DNA of 64,000 nucleotides from Bryobacterales bacterium. GTDB taxonomy: Bacteria; Acidobacteriota; Terriglobia; Bryobacterales; Bryobacteraceae. Below, in pieces: positions 1-7,898 of the stretch. Under the pieces are notes generated by a model. It searched no databases. It was not told the origin of the DNA and was given only the letters and a program-made list of their open reading frames with translations. Position numbers and translations under genes: made by a program. Positions within the stretch are counted from its first letter, which is position 1, and every line of letters begins with the position of its first letter. The DNA lies in NCBI GenBank assembly GCA_020846745.1, contig JADLDI010000078.1, positions 1 to 64,000 of the forward strand, in the 5' to 3' direction.

Positions 1-2
1 GC

Positions 3-1157
3 GGCGCTGCTGGGATCGATGGCCAGAAATTCGAGGACATCGAGACGGCGGGGCGGTCGGCGTTTCTTGCGGCCGTGCGGGAGGATCTCATCACCGGCAG
101 GTACAAGCCGATGCCGAACCGCAAAGTGGAAATTCCGAAGGGGAATGGCAAATTCCGAACGCTGCAGATTCCTTGCATCCGCGACCGCGTGGTGCAGGGG
201 GCAGTGAAGCTGATCCTGGAAGCCGTCTTCGAGGCGGACTTTTGCTTCAACTCCTACGGATTTCGACCGAAGCGGTCACCACACGGCGCACTGGCGGAAG
301 TCAGGCGCAGTGTGATGCGGCGCATGTCTACGGTCATTGATTTGGATCTGTCGCGCTACTTCGACACGATTCGACATTCAGTGCTGTTAGACAAGATCGC
401 GCAGCGAATCCAGGACCCTGAAGTCCTGCACCTGGTGAAGCAGATCATCAAAGTCGGCGGAAAGATCGGTGTCCCGCAAGGGGGGCCGTTCAGCCCGTTG
501 GCGGCGAACATCTATCTGAACGAGGTGGACTGGTTCTTTGACGCGGTCCGCCGCAAAACGGCAGAGGGACCCTACGAGGCCGTGAACTATCACCGGTTCG
601 CCGATGATATCGTCATCACCGTCAGCGGCCACCACACAAAACGGGGCTGGGCCGAACGGGCTCTGCAACGGGTCCGGGAACAGTTCGCACTCATCGGTGT
701 CGAGTTGAACCAGGAGAAAACCAAGGTGGTGGATACGTTGAAAGGGGAAGCCTTCGGGTTCCTGGGGTTTGACCTGCGTCGAGTCCGCCAGCGGAAGGGG
801 GACGGATACTTCATCTTGATGACTCCGAAGAAGAAGGCCCGCAAGGCGGTCAAAGCCAAGATCCGCGACATCATCGGGCGCGGGGGTGCAACCCCCATGC
901 CGGCAGTGGTGAAGCGAATCAACGCCACGCTCGCTGGATGGGTCAACTACTTCAGGGTGGGCAACTCCAGTCGTGCCTTTAGCGAGGTCCGCGACTACGT
1001 TGAGATGAAGGTACGGACTCTGTTGACGCGGCGGAAACGGCGGCGAAAGTCGAGTGTGGGATGGCGGCGGTGGAGTAACGAGTACCTCTACGATGTGCTG
1101 GGGCTGTATTGGGACTGGAGAATCCAGCCACTACCCGGCGTCGGGGAGGGGAAGTGA
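3..1157 (+). CDS. ltrA: Group II intron reverse transcriptase/maturase (5' end outside window)
   Basis: Intron-encoded protein that helps the intron RNA fold and splice and copies it into DNA. The frame is open from base 3, so the start lies left of the window. Visible in order are the RT fingers/palm, with the catalytic motif FADD near base 600 (a variant of the usual YADD), the upstream GVPQGG and SPLAANIYL blocks, and a C-terminal maturase X domain (GWVNYFRVGN) with a basic tail. No HNH endonuclease domain follows, so mobility would be endonuclease-independent. Intron domains V and VI follow at once downstream, confirming an intron-encoded gene. The visible part has no stop or frameshift, so the protein may be functional. 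Confidence 0.93.
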   Translation, partial: GAAGIDGQKFEDIETAGRSAFLAAVREDLITGRYKPMPNRKVEIPKGNGKFRTLQIPCIRDRVVQGAVKLILEAVFEADFCFNSYGFRPKRSPHGALAEVRRSVMRRMSTVIDLDLSRYFDTIRHSVLLDKIAQRIQDPEVLHLVKQIIKVGGKIGVPQGGPFSPLAANIYLNEVDWFFDAVRRKTAEGPYEAVNYHRFADDIVITVSGHHTKRGWAERALQRVREQFALIGVELNQEKTKVVDTLKGEAFGFLGFDLRRVRQRKGDGYFILMTPKKKARKAVKAKIRDIIGRGGATPMPAVVKRINATLAGWVNYFRVGNSSRAFSEVRDYVEMKVRTLLTRRKRRRKSSVGWRRWSNEYLYDVLGLYWDWRIQPLPGVGEGK

Positions 1158-1210
1158 AAGTGGCCGTCTGACCACAGGACGCATAACCCTTTCGGCGAAA
1201 CTCACCGGGT

Positions 1211-1304
1211 GAGCTGCTTGAGGGAAAACCTCACGAGCAGTTCTTATGGGGAGGGGCTGGAAACGGGCGAGGACGCTCAGTACCGCGCCAGTCCCTTACC
1301 CGAC
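1211..1304 (+). ncRNA. Group II intron domains V and VI and 3' splice end
   Basis: Bases 1211-1243 fold as a domain V hairpin: the 8-nt arms GAGCTGCT and AGCAGTTC pair (one G-U), then a 2-nt CG bulge on the 3' side, a 5-bp upper stem and a GAAA-type loop. The catalytic AGC triad is at 1212-1214. Domain VI follows at about 1248-1301, with GGGGCTGG pairing with CCAGTCCC and an unpaired A near 1298 as the likely branch point. The intron probably ends with GAC at 1302-1304. Bases 1158-1210 would be the 3' side of domain IV. Pairing was read by eye; exact splice sites are inferred. Confidence 0.8.
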
Positions 1305-1724
1305 AAACCGCGTTCGATGAACTCAAGACTCACCTGCGGGGTGCGCGTATCGTCCTGCGCAGCAAGACGCCGGACTTGGTGCGGCAGGAGTTTTATGGTC
1401 TGCTGCTGGCGCATTTCGCCGTCCGCGGCCTCATGCACGAAGCCGCGCTGCGTGCCGATGAAGATCCCGACCGACTGTCCTTCTTACATGCCGTGCGAGT
1501 TGTCCGCCGCAAGATGGCAGCCTACGGTGTTATTCCCCCCTCGGGGCCGCCGAGAGTTCCATAAGGCAGTGCTGAATGAAATCCTCGACGAGCGCGTTGC
1601 CTCCAGTCGCAATCGCCGTAATCTCCGAGGGGTCAAGCGGAAGATGACTCGCTTCCCAGTGCGCCGCGGCTACACGCGCTCGCCGCTCCTCGACATTCGC
1701 GCGGTCCTGCGGATCGTTAAGTGA
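1305..1724 (+). pseudogene. IS4-family transposase, C-terminal remnant, frameshifted
   Basis: This is the exon downstream of the intron. The reading FDELKTHLRGARIVLRSKTP and then FYGLLLAHFAVRGLMHEAAL is typical of the C-terminus of IS4-type DDE transposases, just after the catalytic E of the Y-2-R-3-E-6-K signature. The frame is lost in the run of six C at 1535-1540. The continuing protein (GRREFHKAVLNEILDERV, then RGVKRKM) is in another frame up to the stop at 1722-1724. The intron therefore sits inside the transposase gene, close to the codon for the catalytic Glu. The upstream exon is outside the window and no right-end inverted repeat could be identified. Confidence 0.8.
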
Positions 1725-1785
1725 AGAGTATTAGGGTTAACTCGAGTTTTCTGCCACGAAACGTCAGAATCTGACCATGTAGGTA

Positions 1786-1880
1786 CTTACGGTTGCGGTT
1801 CCGTTTCCGGAGCAGTGCGGGTTGGCGGGCAATTTGCTTGAGCATCTGAAGCGAGGGCCAGTACGGTTTTGGCGGTGCCG
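1786..1880. repeat. Decayed copy of a cyclase gene segment (direct repeat of 2525-2617)
   Basis: Bases 1786-1880 match 2525-2617 almost throughout. Differences are a few substitutions and small indels, such as AGCAG versus CGGG after TTTCCGG and one extra T after GGGCAAT. The second copy codes residues of about 467-498 of the class II cyclase, including true enzyme sequence (YGTAKTVLALASDA). The copy here is therefore derived from the cyclase gene, and its indels break the frame. Confidence 0.85.
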
Positions 1881-1970
1881 GCGGCGGCTTATAAAGTGCT
1901 AGCGGTGTTTTATCAGGCGTAGTGTAGCGGCGGGACCCTGGGCTTGTAGTTGGTCCGAAGCAGTGAACAC

Positions 1971-1990
1971 CCGCCTCTTTACAGAGGCGG
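1971..1990. repeat. Short perfect hairpin
   Basis: CCGCCTCT and AGAGGCGG form a perfect 8-bp stem around a TTAC loop. No T-run follows on either strand, so it is not a classical intrinsic terminator. It lies about 195 bp past the end of the minus-strand operon. Confidence 0.5.
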
Positions 1991-2184
1991 CTCGGGTTGG
2001 GCGAGTGCGAGGGTTTCGCGGGCTTATAGCTGGGAGTCACTGGAATGGTGCAACGGAGAGGCGAATGCGCTTCGGGTGGTTGCGTGGGCCGGCCGGGTCG
2101 CTGACGCTGCCGCTCCGGGTGGGAGGTCGGGCCGCGCACGGAGACGTTCGCCCCACGGTTGACGGTTTGGAGTTTGTGAAGTGT

Positions 2185-4017
2185 TTAGAGGTCCGTGGAG
2201 AGAGTGGTCGAGGTTCTGATTAGGGCGGCTAGCGAGAAGATGAGGGGGTAGAGGTCTTCGAAATACCAGAGGCGGGCGAAGTAGAGGCCTATGGGGGACG
2301 GGTTTACTTGGGTCCCGTGTTTTGTGGCTTCGATTAGCCAGCTTACGCCTTTTTCTATTTGGGCTTTGTTTTCGGATGTTGTGGCTAGGGCTTGGAGGGC
2401 TAGGGCGGTTTCTTCTATGGAGGATGGGGTATTGGGTGCGCCGCCCCAGCCGCCGTCTTGGTTTTGGGAGTTTTGGAGCCAGTGGAGTGCTTTGTCGAAA
2501 CCCGTGACTAGTTGGGCCCGCGCCCTTACGGTTGCGGTTCCGTTTCCGGCGGGTGCGGGTTGGCGGGCAATTGCTTGAGCATCTGAAGCGAGGGCCAGCA
2601 CGGTTTTGGCGGTGCCGTAGGTGGGGTTTTCGTCGGCGGGGGCGTGTTGGTTGCCGAACCAGAGTGGGGTCCAGGAACCGTCTTCGTTTTGGGCTTTCTC
2701 CAAGTAGTGGTGGGCTTTGGCTATGGCTTTGCGGGTGGCGGATTGGGTGGCGTCGTTTAAGTCCGGGAGCCAGGCGGTCCAGGCGGATAGGGCGTGGGCG
2801 GTCAGGTCGGGGCTCGAACGGTCGAAGGGGAGTTTGCCCCAACCGCGGCAGAAGGTGGGCATGCCGCCGTCGGTATTTTGGAGATTGATAAGCCAGCGGA
2901 CTCCGGCGGTGGCGGCGGCTCGGGTTTGGTTGTCTATAGGTCCGAGATTTCTTAGGGCTAGGAGGGCGCCGGGGGTGTCGTCGGCATCGGGGACGCCGCC
3001 GGGGAGAGGGGTCCAGGCCCAACCACCGGGAGCGGCGTGGGTGTAGGGGTGTTCTTCGCGGTACTGCTGGGCGAGCAGCCAGTCGCGAATGGAACGGCGC
3101 CACGCGTCGTCGAAAGGGTGCCGGCCGGGTGGCAAGGGGCTGAGCGCGTTGACGGCGAGGGTGGTGACCCAGGTGGAGAGGTTGGTGTCGATGGGCCAAC
3201 TGCCGTCGGGCCTCAGTGAAGCGCGGAGGAAGCGGATGCCTTCGTGGACCACGGGATGGTCGTTGCGTCCGGCGGCGGCCAGGCTCATGAGGACGAAACT
3301 TGTTAACGGAGTAGCTTCGAGATAGCCGCCGGTGGCGGGTTGGATATTCCCGAGCAGGCGGAGTGTGGTGGGGATCAGGCTGTCGCGCCACTTGCGTAAT
3401 AGTGGGTTGACGGACGGGCGGTGATGATGGCGGACCTGGCCAATGGCGATTAGTGCCGGGAGTGCGTAACTGACTACGGGCAAACGGAGCGCACCGAATA
3501 ACTGGTGGGGAAACGAAGCTAACTCGAAGGGTAACTGGGGGATGTCGCGCCAGGCGTCGCGGCCCTGGCCTAACTTACCGGCGACGCAAAGGACGGTGAG
3601 GATGGGGACGGAGAAGGTACGGTCGTTACCGTAGCGCTTCAGGATGGCCTCAACGAGGCGGGCGGGTTGGAGGGCGCCGGCTTCGCGGCGGAGCCAGGCT
3701 TCGGTGTTCTCGACGGTACCGGTGTAACGCTCGCCGGCGCGTGCGATCGAGAAGGCGCACCAGCAGAGCAGGGTCGTGCTGATGTTGGAGCGGCTGAGGA
3801 CGGTATCGCCCCAACCACCGTCCGCGTTCTGATTCCGGGCAAGCCAATCGAGACCAGGGGTAACGTCATCGTCGGTGGTGAGCGATAGGGCAGAGACGGC
3901 GGTGGCGGTGGAGAGCGCGCTGCTCGAGAGGTGACCTTCCCACCAGCCGCCGGGCGATTGGCGGGCTTTCAATTGCTCGATCAGATTGGCGATTGTTCTG
4001 TTGAGCGCAGAGTGCAT
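2185..4017 (-). CDS. Squalene-hopene-cyclase-like class II terpene cyclase
   Basis: 610 aa, the size of squalene-hopene cyclases, which fold acyclic isoprenoids into polycycles by protonation. The protonating DxDD motif is present as DADD at about residues 344-347. There are many QW-type repeats (NADGGWGDT near 64, RPDGSWPIDT near 269, NEDGSWTPLW near 444, NQDGGWGGAP near 519). The stretch WFGNQHAPADENPTYGTAK replaces the usual WFGRWGVNYIYGT form, so substrate and product may differ from hopene. About 17 residues (487-503, QPAPAGNGTATVRARAQL region) look like an in-frame insertion of a genomic repeat. ATG abuts the upstream stop (TGAATG), implying translational coupling. Last gene of the operon. 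Squalene itself is not proven as substrate, since no hpnCDE genes are seen. Confidence 0.88.
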   Translation of the reverse strand: MHSALNRTIANLIEQLKARQSPGGWWEGHLSSSALSTATAVSALSLTTDDDVTPGLDWLARNQNADGGWGDTVLSRSNISTTLLCWCAFSIARAGERYTGTVENTEAWLRREAGALQPARLVEAILKRYGNDRTFSVPILTVLCVAGKLGQGRDAWRDIPQLPFELASFPHQLFGALRLPVVSYALPALIAIGQVRHHHRPSVNPLLRKWRDSLIPTTLRLLGNIQPATGGYLEATPLTSFVLMSLAAAGRNDHPVVHEGIRFLRASLRPDGSWPIDTNLSTWVTTLAVNALSPLPPGRHPFDDAWRRSIRDWLLAQQYREEHPYTHAAPGGWAWTPLPGGVPDADDTPGALLALRNLGPIDNQTRAAATAGVRWLINLQNTDGGMPTFCRGWGKLPFDRSSPDLTAHALSAWTAWLPDLNDATQSATRKAIAKAHHYLEKAQNEDGSWTPLWFGNQHAPADENPTYGTAKTVLALASDAQAIARQPAPAGNGTATVRARAQLVTGFDKALHWLQNSQNQDGGWGGAPNTPSSIEETALALQALATTSENKAQIEKGVSWLIEATKHGTQVNPSPIGLYFARLWYFEDLYPLIFSLAALIRTSTTLSTDL

Positions 4018-4881
4018 TCAATCGGTCAGGTGCCCCAAGGATAGCAGGGCGTAGTAGGTGTACTCGGTGTCGATGGCGTCGTCGGACCAGTGGCCGTAGA
4101 ATCCACCGCGGTTGGTCCAGAGAGAGTCGATGAAGTCGAGGCAGGGTTCGCGGAGACCGGCCAACGGGACATGCATGCCGGCAAGCGCGTGGAGGGCGCT
4201 GGCGGTGGAGAGTAAGTCAGGGATGGGCGCGCCGGGGACGGCGAAGAATCCCCCAGAGGGTAAAAAGCGTGAGAGCAGCCAGTTGGCGAGAGCCGGGTCG
4301 GGCTCGTGCTCAAGTTGGCGCATCAGCGTAACTACGCCCGCGGTGGCTGTTGTTACACCGACGGGCGCGCCAGGGACGTTGCCAAAGCTGCCGTCGGCGG
4401 CGCGGACGGACTCGAGGGAGGCGACGAGACGATCGGGTTCCGGGATGGGCTGGTTGAGATCCTGAAACATGCCGACGGCGAGGAACGCGGCGTAGGCAGT
4501 GCCGTGCGATGCGCCGGGAGTCTGGTTGTAGCCGCCGTCGGGGGTGCGGTAGGTCGCAAGTCGGTTAAGTATGGCCTGAGTTAGAGCAGCTGCAGGCTGG
4601 CGGGAGATTCCGGCCCACGAGCGGGCGAGACATGTAAGGTGGACAAAGTCTAAGTCCTGACCATCGGCCAGGGAGCAGAGGTAACTTGCGATGGCTTCGG
4701 TGGGAGGCTGTTCCTGTAAGGCAATCAGCGATTCGATGCCGAAGACGGTGTAATAGAGGTCGCTATCGCCCGCGCGGTTGCGGAAGGCTCCATCGGGGTT
4801 GATCTGGGTGTGTAGGAACTGGCTGACGAGGTTGCGCGAATCACCCAGCAGTTTGGGTGAGAGCCGCGCTACCTGCAGCAT
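4018..4881 (-). CDS. Prenyltransferase/squalene oxidase repeat protein
   Basis: About 287 aa from the ATG at 4881; an in-frame ATG at 4899 is also possible. It consists of alpha-alpha toroid repeats like the beta subunit of protein prenyltransferases and half of a terpene cyclase: INPDGAFRNR, TPDGGYNQTPGASHGTAYAA, AADGSFGNVPGAP and a C-terminal IDTEYTYYALLSLG. No DxDD motif is seen. It overlaps the end of the DUF116-synthase gene and abuts the class II cyclase start, so it is cotranscribed and may act with that enzyme. In some families such proteins bind isoprenoids. Its catalytic role is unknown. Confidence 0.75.
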   Translation of the reverse strand: MLQVARLSPKLLGDSRNLVSQFLHTQINPDGAFRNRAGDSDLYYTVFGIESLIALQEQPPTEAIASYLCSLADGQDLDFVHLTCLARSWAGISRQPAAALTQAILNRLATYRTPDGGYNQTPGASHGTAYAAFLAVGMFQDLNQPIPEPDRLVASLESVRAADGSFGNVPGAPVGVTTATAGVVTLMRQLEHEPDPALANWLLSRFLPSGGFFAVPGAPIPDLLSTASALHALAGMHVPLAGLREPCLDFIDSLWTNRGGFYGHWSDDAIDTEYTYYALLSLGHLTD

Positions 4882-6679
4882 TTCGAGCCTCAAACTCACT
4901 GCACCATCCCTGTATCTCCACGCGGAAAATTTTGCCGATGACGCGGCGCAGCAGGCCTTTCAGGCTCGGGTTGTGTAAGTCAGGCAGCGAGCGGACGGCC
5001 GCCTCCTTATACGATTCGAGTAACTGCCGGCAGCGGGATTCGATATCTAACTGGTCGAATAACTCGCGGACATGGGTGGAGTCTTCCGCGGTGATCGACG
5101 AGGTGGTCCAGATAGCGTTGAGGAAGAGTTTGTCGGCGCCTTTAGCGCGGGCGAGGGCTTCGGCGAGGGGGAGGGTTGGTTTGGGATTGAGGATGGGTGC
5201 GGTTGGGCGGCGGGGACCGCTCCCTGACGGTCGCGGTTCGGTTAGCGCTGCCTCGCGGGTGGGGAATTGTGGGGTTGACGTGGTTAGCGCTCCCTCACGG
5301 TCGCGGCTCTGTAGGGAGGGAGTGGTCTCCAGGTCTTCCAAATCGTCGCGGATTTGGTAGGCGATGCCTAGGGCTTCGCTGTATTTCTTCAATACTTCGT
5401 GAACGTCCGGTCCGGCTTCGGCGTACGCGGCGCCCAGGCGGAGGGCGACTTCAAAGGCTGGGGCTGTTTTCTGACGGAAGATGCTGAGGACTTCCTGGAC
5501 GGAGAGGGGGCGCTGGCGGCGGGTCCAGCACATTTCGGCGCCTTGGCCGAGGCAGAGGGAACGGTGTCCGGCGGAGGCGATGCGGATCATCTCCGCGATG
5601 ACTTTGGATGGTGCGCCGGATTCGGCGATCAGGCGATAGCCTTCGCCCACGAGCAGGTCGCCAACATTGAGCGCGACAGGCACGCCGTATTCGGCATGGA
5701 GCGTCTGCCGGCCATAGCGCTCGTCGTCGTTGTCTTCAATGTCGTCGTGAATGAGCGATGCCTTATGGAAGCACTCGACCGCTAGTGCGACCTTACGGAC
5801 GCCTTCGGGCAGCGGCGCGTTGGGGTCGTCCTGGAACGCTTTGTAGGCGCAGGCGGTGAGGAGCGGACGCCAACGCTTGCCGTCGCGGGCGAGCCAGTCG
5901 CGCGCGATCTGGTCGGTTTCGGATTCGACGGCTGTACCGAATAACTGGTCAAGCGCGGTGGGTTCGAACCAGAGCTTGATTTCGTCGCGGAGTTTATCGA
6001 GGTCGAGCCGCCAGGTACGGTCGTCGCTGGTGAGGTGGATCATGTCCCACACCCAGTCGACATCGACGGAGGTATCTTTGCAGTCGTCCTGGAGCAGTGG
6101 GATGGCCACGCCGGGGATGGCGGCGGATTCCATATAAGGGAACGCCTTTTCGAGGACGGAGAGGCAACTGACGCCGACGATGGCCTCGATCTGTCCGGTT
6201 TGGATGAGCGCCATGACGAGGGCCGAACCTTCGGCGACCAACACCGCGTAGCCGAGGCGTTCGGCTTCGGCTTGGAGGTCTTGAATGGTGCAAAGGCCGC
6301 ACTGCTTGCAGAGCAGGCCCAGCTCGTCGAACGGGGCGGGGCAGCGGTCCTCTACACGGAGGCATTTGGGCATCAGCAGCAGGCGGCGTTCGTAGGGAAC
6401 AGTGGCAAGCTGTTCGCGCCAAACTTCGTTATTGAGCAGGACGCCGACATAGTCGGTGTAGAGGCGCGGCATGCCGGCACGGTCGACGATCTTTTCGGCG
6501 TGAATGCGTAGTTCGTCGAGGACTAGGGGCGGAGTGAGCGTGTTGCGATTGGCTTCGACGTAGCGCGCGATGACGGTTTTGAGGCCTTCGCGCTCGAGGC
6601 GCGTTTTGGGTATGTTGGCCTGCGGCATGCGGCCGGACAGCACAGGGAGTGCGCGTGGTATTTCGATCGGAATCAGCAA
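4841..6679 (-). CDS. DUF116 domain fused to trans-polyprenyl diphosphate synthase
   Basis: 612 aa from a TTG at 6679 with GGAGAG upstream; the longer open frame upstream overlaps the radical SAM gene and looks non-coding. The N-terminal half matches DUF116: a Cys cluster at about 106, 112, 124, 127 and 130 (LCKQCGLC), then C172 and C200, suggesting a metal or Fe-S site. The C-terminal half is an isoprenyl diphosphate synthase that condenses IPP with an allylic diphosphate. Its two Asp-rich motifs are DDIED at about 312-316 and DDLED at about 445-449, plus GKRWRP. Right after the second motif lie about 48 extra residues (453-500) encoded by repeat DNA. The next gene overlaps its 3' end. I know of no described function for this fusion; chain length cannot be read here. 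Confidence 0.85.
   Translation of the reverse strand: MLIPIEIPRALPVLSGRMPQANIPKTRLEREGLKTVIARYVEANRNTLTPPLVLDELRIHAEKIVDRAGMPRLYTDYVGVLLNNEVWREQLATVPYERRLLLMPKCLRVEDRCPAPFDELGLLCKQCGLCTIQDLQAEAERLGYAVLVAEGSALVMALIQTGQIEAIVGVSCLSVLEKAFPYMESAAIPGVAIPLLQDDCKDTSVDVDWVWDMIHLTSDDRTWRLDLDKLRDEIKLWFEPTALDQLFGTAVESETDQIARDWLARDGKRWRPLLTACAYKAFQDDPNAPLPEGVRKVALAVECFHKASLIHDDIEDNDDERYGRQTLHAEYGVPVALNVGDLLVGEGYRLIAESGAPSKVIAEMIRIASAGHRSLCLGQGAEMCWTRRQRPLSVQEVLSIFRQKTAPAFEVALRLGAAYAEAGPDVHEVLKKYSEALGIAYQIRDDLEDLETTPSLQSRDREGALTTSTPQFPTREAALTEPRPSGSGPRRPTAPILNPKPTLPLAEALARAKGADKLFLNAIWTTSSITAEDSTHVRELFDQLDIESRCRQLLESYKEAAVRSLPDLHNPSLKGLLRRVIGKIFRVEIQGWCSEFEARNAAGSAALTQTAG
5215..5322. repeat. Two REP-like units inside the DUF116-synthase gene
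   Basis: Two units share GCTCCCTnACGGTCGCGG (about 5219-5236 and 5289-5306), each with a nearby GGTTAGCGCT segment. They translate into low-complexity Pro/Arg/Ser-rich protein (SRDREGA, EPRPSGSGPRRP) between the second Asp-rich motif and the C-terminal helices of the synthase. A related but weaker unit (CCCTTACGGTTGCGGTTCC) is in the cyclase gene near 2523-2541. They keep the frame. Confidence 0.65.
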
Positions 6680-6704
6680 GCGGCTCTCTCCGGCATAGGA
6701 TGCT

Positions 6705-7895
6705 CTAAGTGTACGCTCCGAAGCCAAAAAACCAATGTTTCTTGGCGAACCGGTAGGCCCAGTGGTCTTCCGGAATTTCGTGGCCCGGCTGATGCTGACT
6801 GGAACGGGGGCGCATTTGCTGGAGTTCCTGGACGGCGGCGCCGCGCTGGGTGGTGTCGCGCGCACCGTGTTTGGCTACGAGTTGCTCGACGAGGTCCGGC
6901 CGTTCGAGCACGACACAGCCTTGGGTGGCTTTAGCGGACGTTTCGCGAAAGTCGCGCAGAAACGCCGAGTTGTTCATGATGTGGAAGATGCTGTCGTGAT
7001 CGTGGATCGTCTCTTTGGCGAACTGCAGGATGGGGCAGGGTTCGATGTCGCCGTAGGGGCTGATGTGGTGGCTGATGCCGGTGGACATGGGGCAGAGCGC
7101 CTCGCCTTTGTCGTCCCAATAGGCGTCGACCAGGGCGATGGGTAGCTTCGACCGCATTTCGACGACGAAGCGGCGCACCTGGATAATCTCTTCGGGCGAG
7201 AGGGCGAGTTCGGGGTTGGGCTTGGGTCCAACAGGGCGGTAGGTGTAGAACCAGGCGTAGTGGACGCCGAGGCCGATCAGGCGGCGAAGCCAGGATTCGC
7301 TGACCAAGTCTAGGTTGGTTTTGCAGACGCTGGTGGCGACGCCGGTGATGAGCTTGTGCCGGCGGCAGGCTTCGAGTCCGGCGAGCGTTTTGTTGAGGAC
7401 GTTGAGGCGGCCGCGGCGTTCGTCGCTGACGATTTCGGACCCTTCAATACTGATGAGCGGCGAAACGTTGCCGACGTCGCGCAGGCGAGCTGCAACCTGA
7501 TCGGTAATAAGCTGGCCGTTGGTGAAGACCTGGAAGTAGCAGTCGGGGTGAGCTTCGAAGATCTCGAGCAGTTGCGGGTGGAGGAACGGCTCGCCGCCGA
7601 GGATGCCGAAGAAGCTGTTGCCGTGGGCTTTGGCGTCGTTCACCAGCTTGTTCATGTCGGCGAGCGAGATGTGCTTGGACTGGCGGTCGACATCGACCCA
7701 ACAGCCTTGGCAACGCAACTGGCAGCCGGAGATGACGGAGATGAACAGGAAGGGCGGGAAGTATTCGCCACGCTTAAGGCGGCGCTTGTACTTCTCGACC
7801 GAGAGCATGCCCTTGAATCCGAAGTTGTAGGCGAATTTGCCGAGCAACCGCGGGTCGGTCTCGGTGAGCATCCGTTTGGCGAACGATACAACCAC
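6705..7895 (-). CDS. Radical SAM protein with C-terminal SPASM-like cysteines
   Basis: 396 aa, GTG start with AAGG just upstream. The radical SAM [4Fe-4S] motif CxxxCxxC is at C58, C62, C65 (GCQLRCQGCW), followed by a GGEP SAM-binding motif near 99-102. C-terminal cysteines in CPMSTG and SPYGDIEPCP suggest an auxiliary cluster region. It starts only 3 bp after the ferredoxin gene and precedes the DUF116-synthase gene, so it belongs to the same operon. The ferredoxin may supply its electrons. It does not resemble HpnH, the hopanoid adenosyl-transferring radical SAM enzyme, by its N-terminal motifs. Substrate unknown; an isoprenoid or the lipoyl carrier are options from context only. Confidence 0.85.
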   Translation of the reverse strand: MVVSFAKRMLTETDPRLLGKFAYNFGFKGMLSVEKYKRRLKRGEYFPPFLFISVISGCQLRCQGCWVDVDRQSKHISLADMNKLVNDAKAHGNSFFGILGGEPFLHPQLLEIFEAHPDCYFQVFTNGQLITDQVAARLRDVGNVSPLISIEGSEIVSDERRGRLNVLNKTLAGLEACRRHKLITGVATSVCKTNLDLVSESWLRRLIGLGVHYAWFYTYRPVGPKPNPELALSPEEIIQVRRFVVEMRSKLPIALVDAYWDDKGEALCPMSTGISHHISPYGDIEPCPILQFAKETIHDHDSIFHIMNNSAFLRDFRETSAKATQGCVVLERPDLVEQLVAKHGARDTTQRGAAVQELQQMRPRSSQHQPGHEIPEDHWAYRFAKKHWFFGFGAYT

Positions 7896-7898
7896 GCC

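Larger units (their letters stand above)
1725..2184. other. Non-coding stretch with decayed sequence
   Basis: I find no convincing gene here. It holds a partial duplicate of the neighbouring cyclase gene (1786-1880) and a perfect 8-bp hairpin at 1971-1990. The rest is unassigned. It lies downstream of the nine-gene minus-strand operon and next to the insertion remnants, so it is probably rearrangement debris. Confidence 0.5.

Noticed and set aside
2024..3391. Minus-strand Arg/Pro-rich frame overlapping the cyclase gene
   Set aside because: Shadow frame of the class II cyclase; no recognisable domain.
6705..7895. HpnH identity for the radical SAM gene
   Set aside because: The region around the CxxxCxxC motif and the C-terminal Cys differ from HpnH as I know it, so a hopanoid side-chain role was not called.
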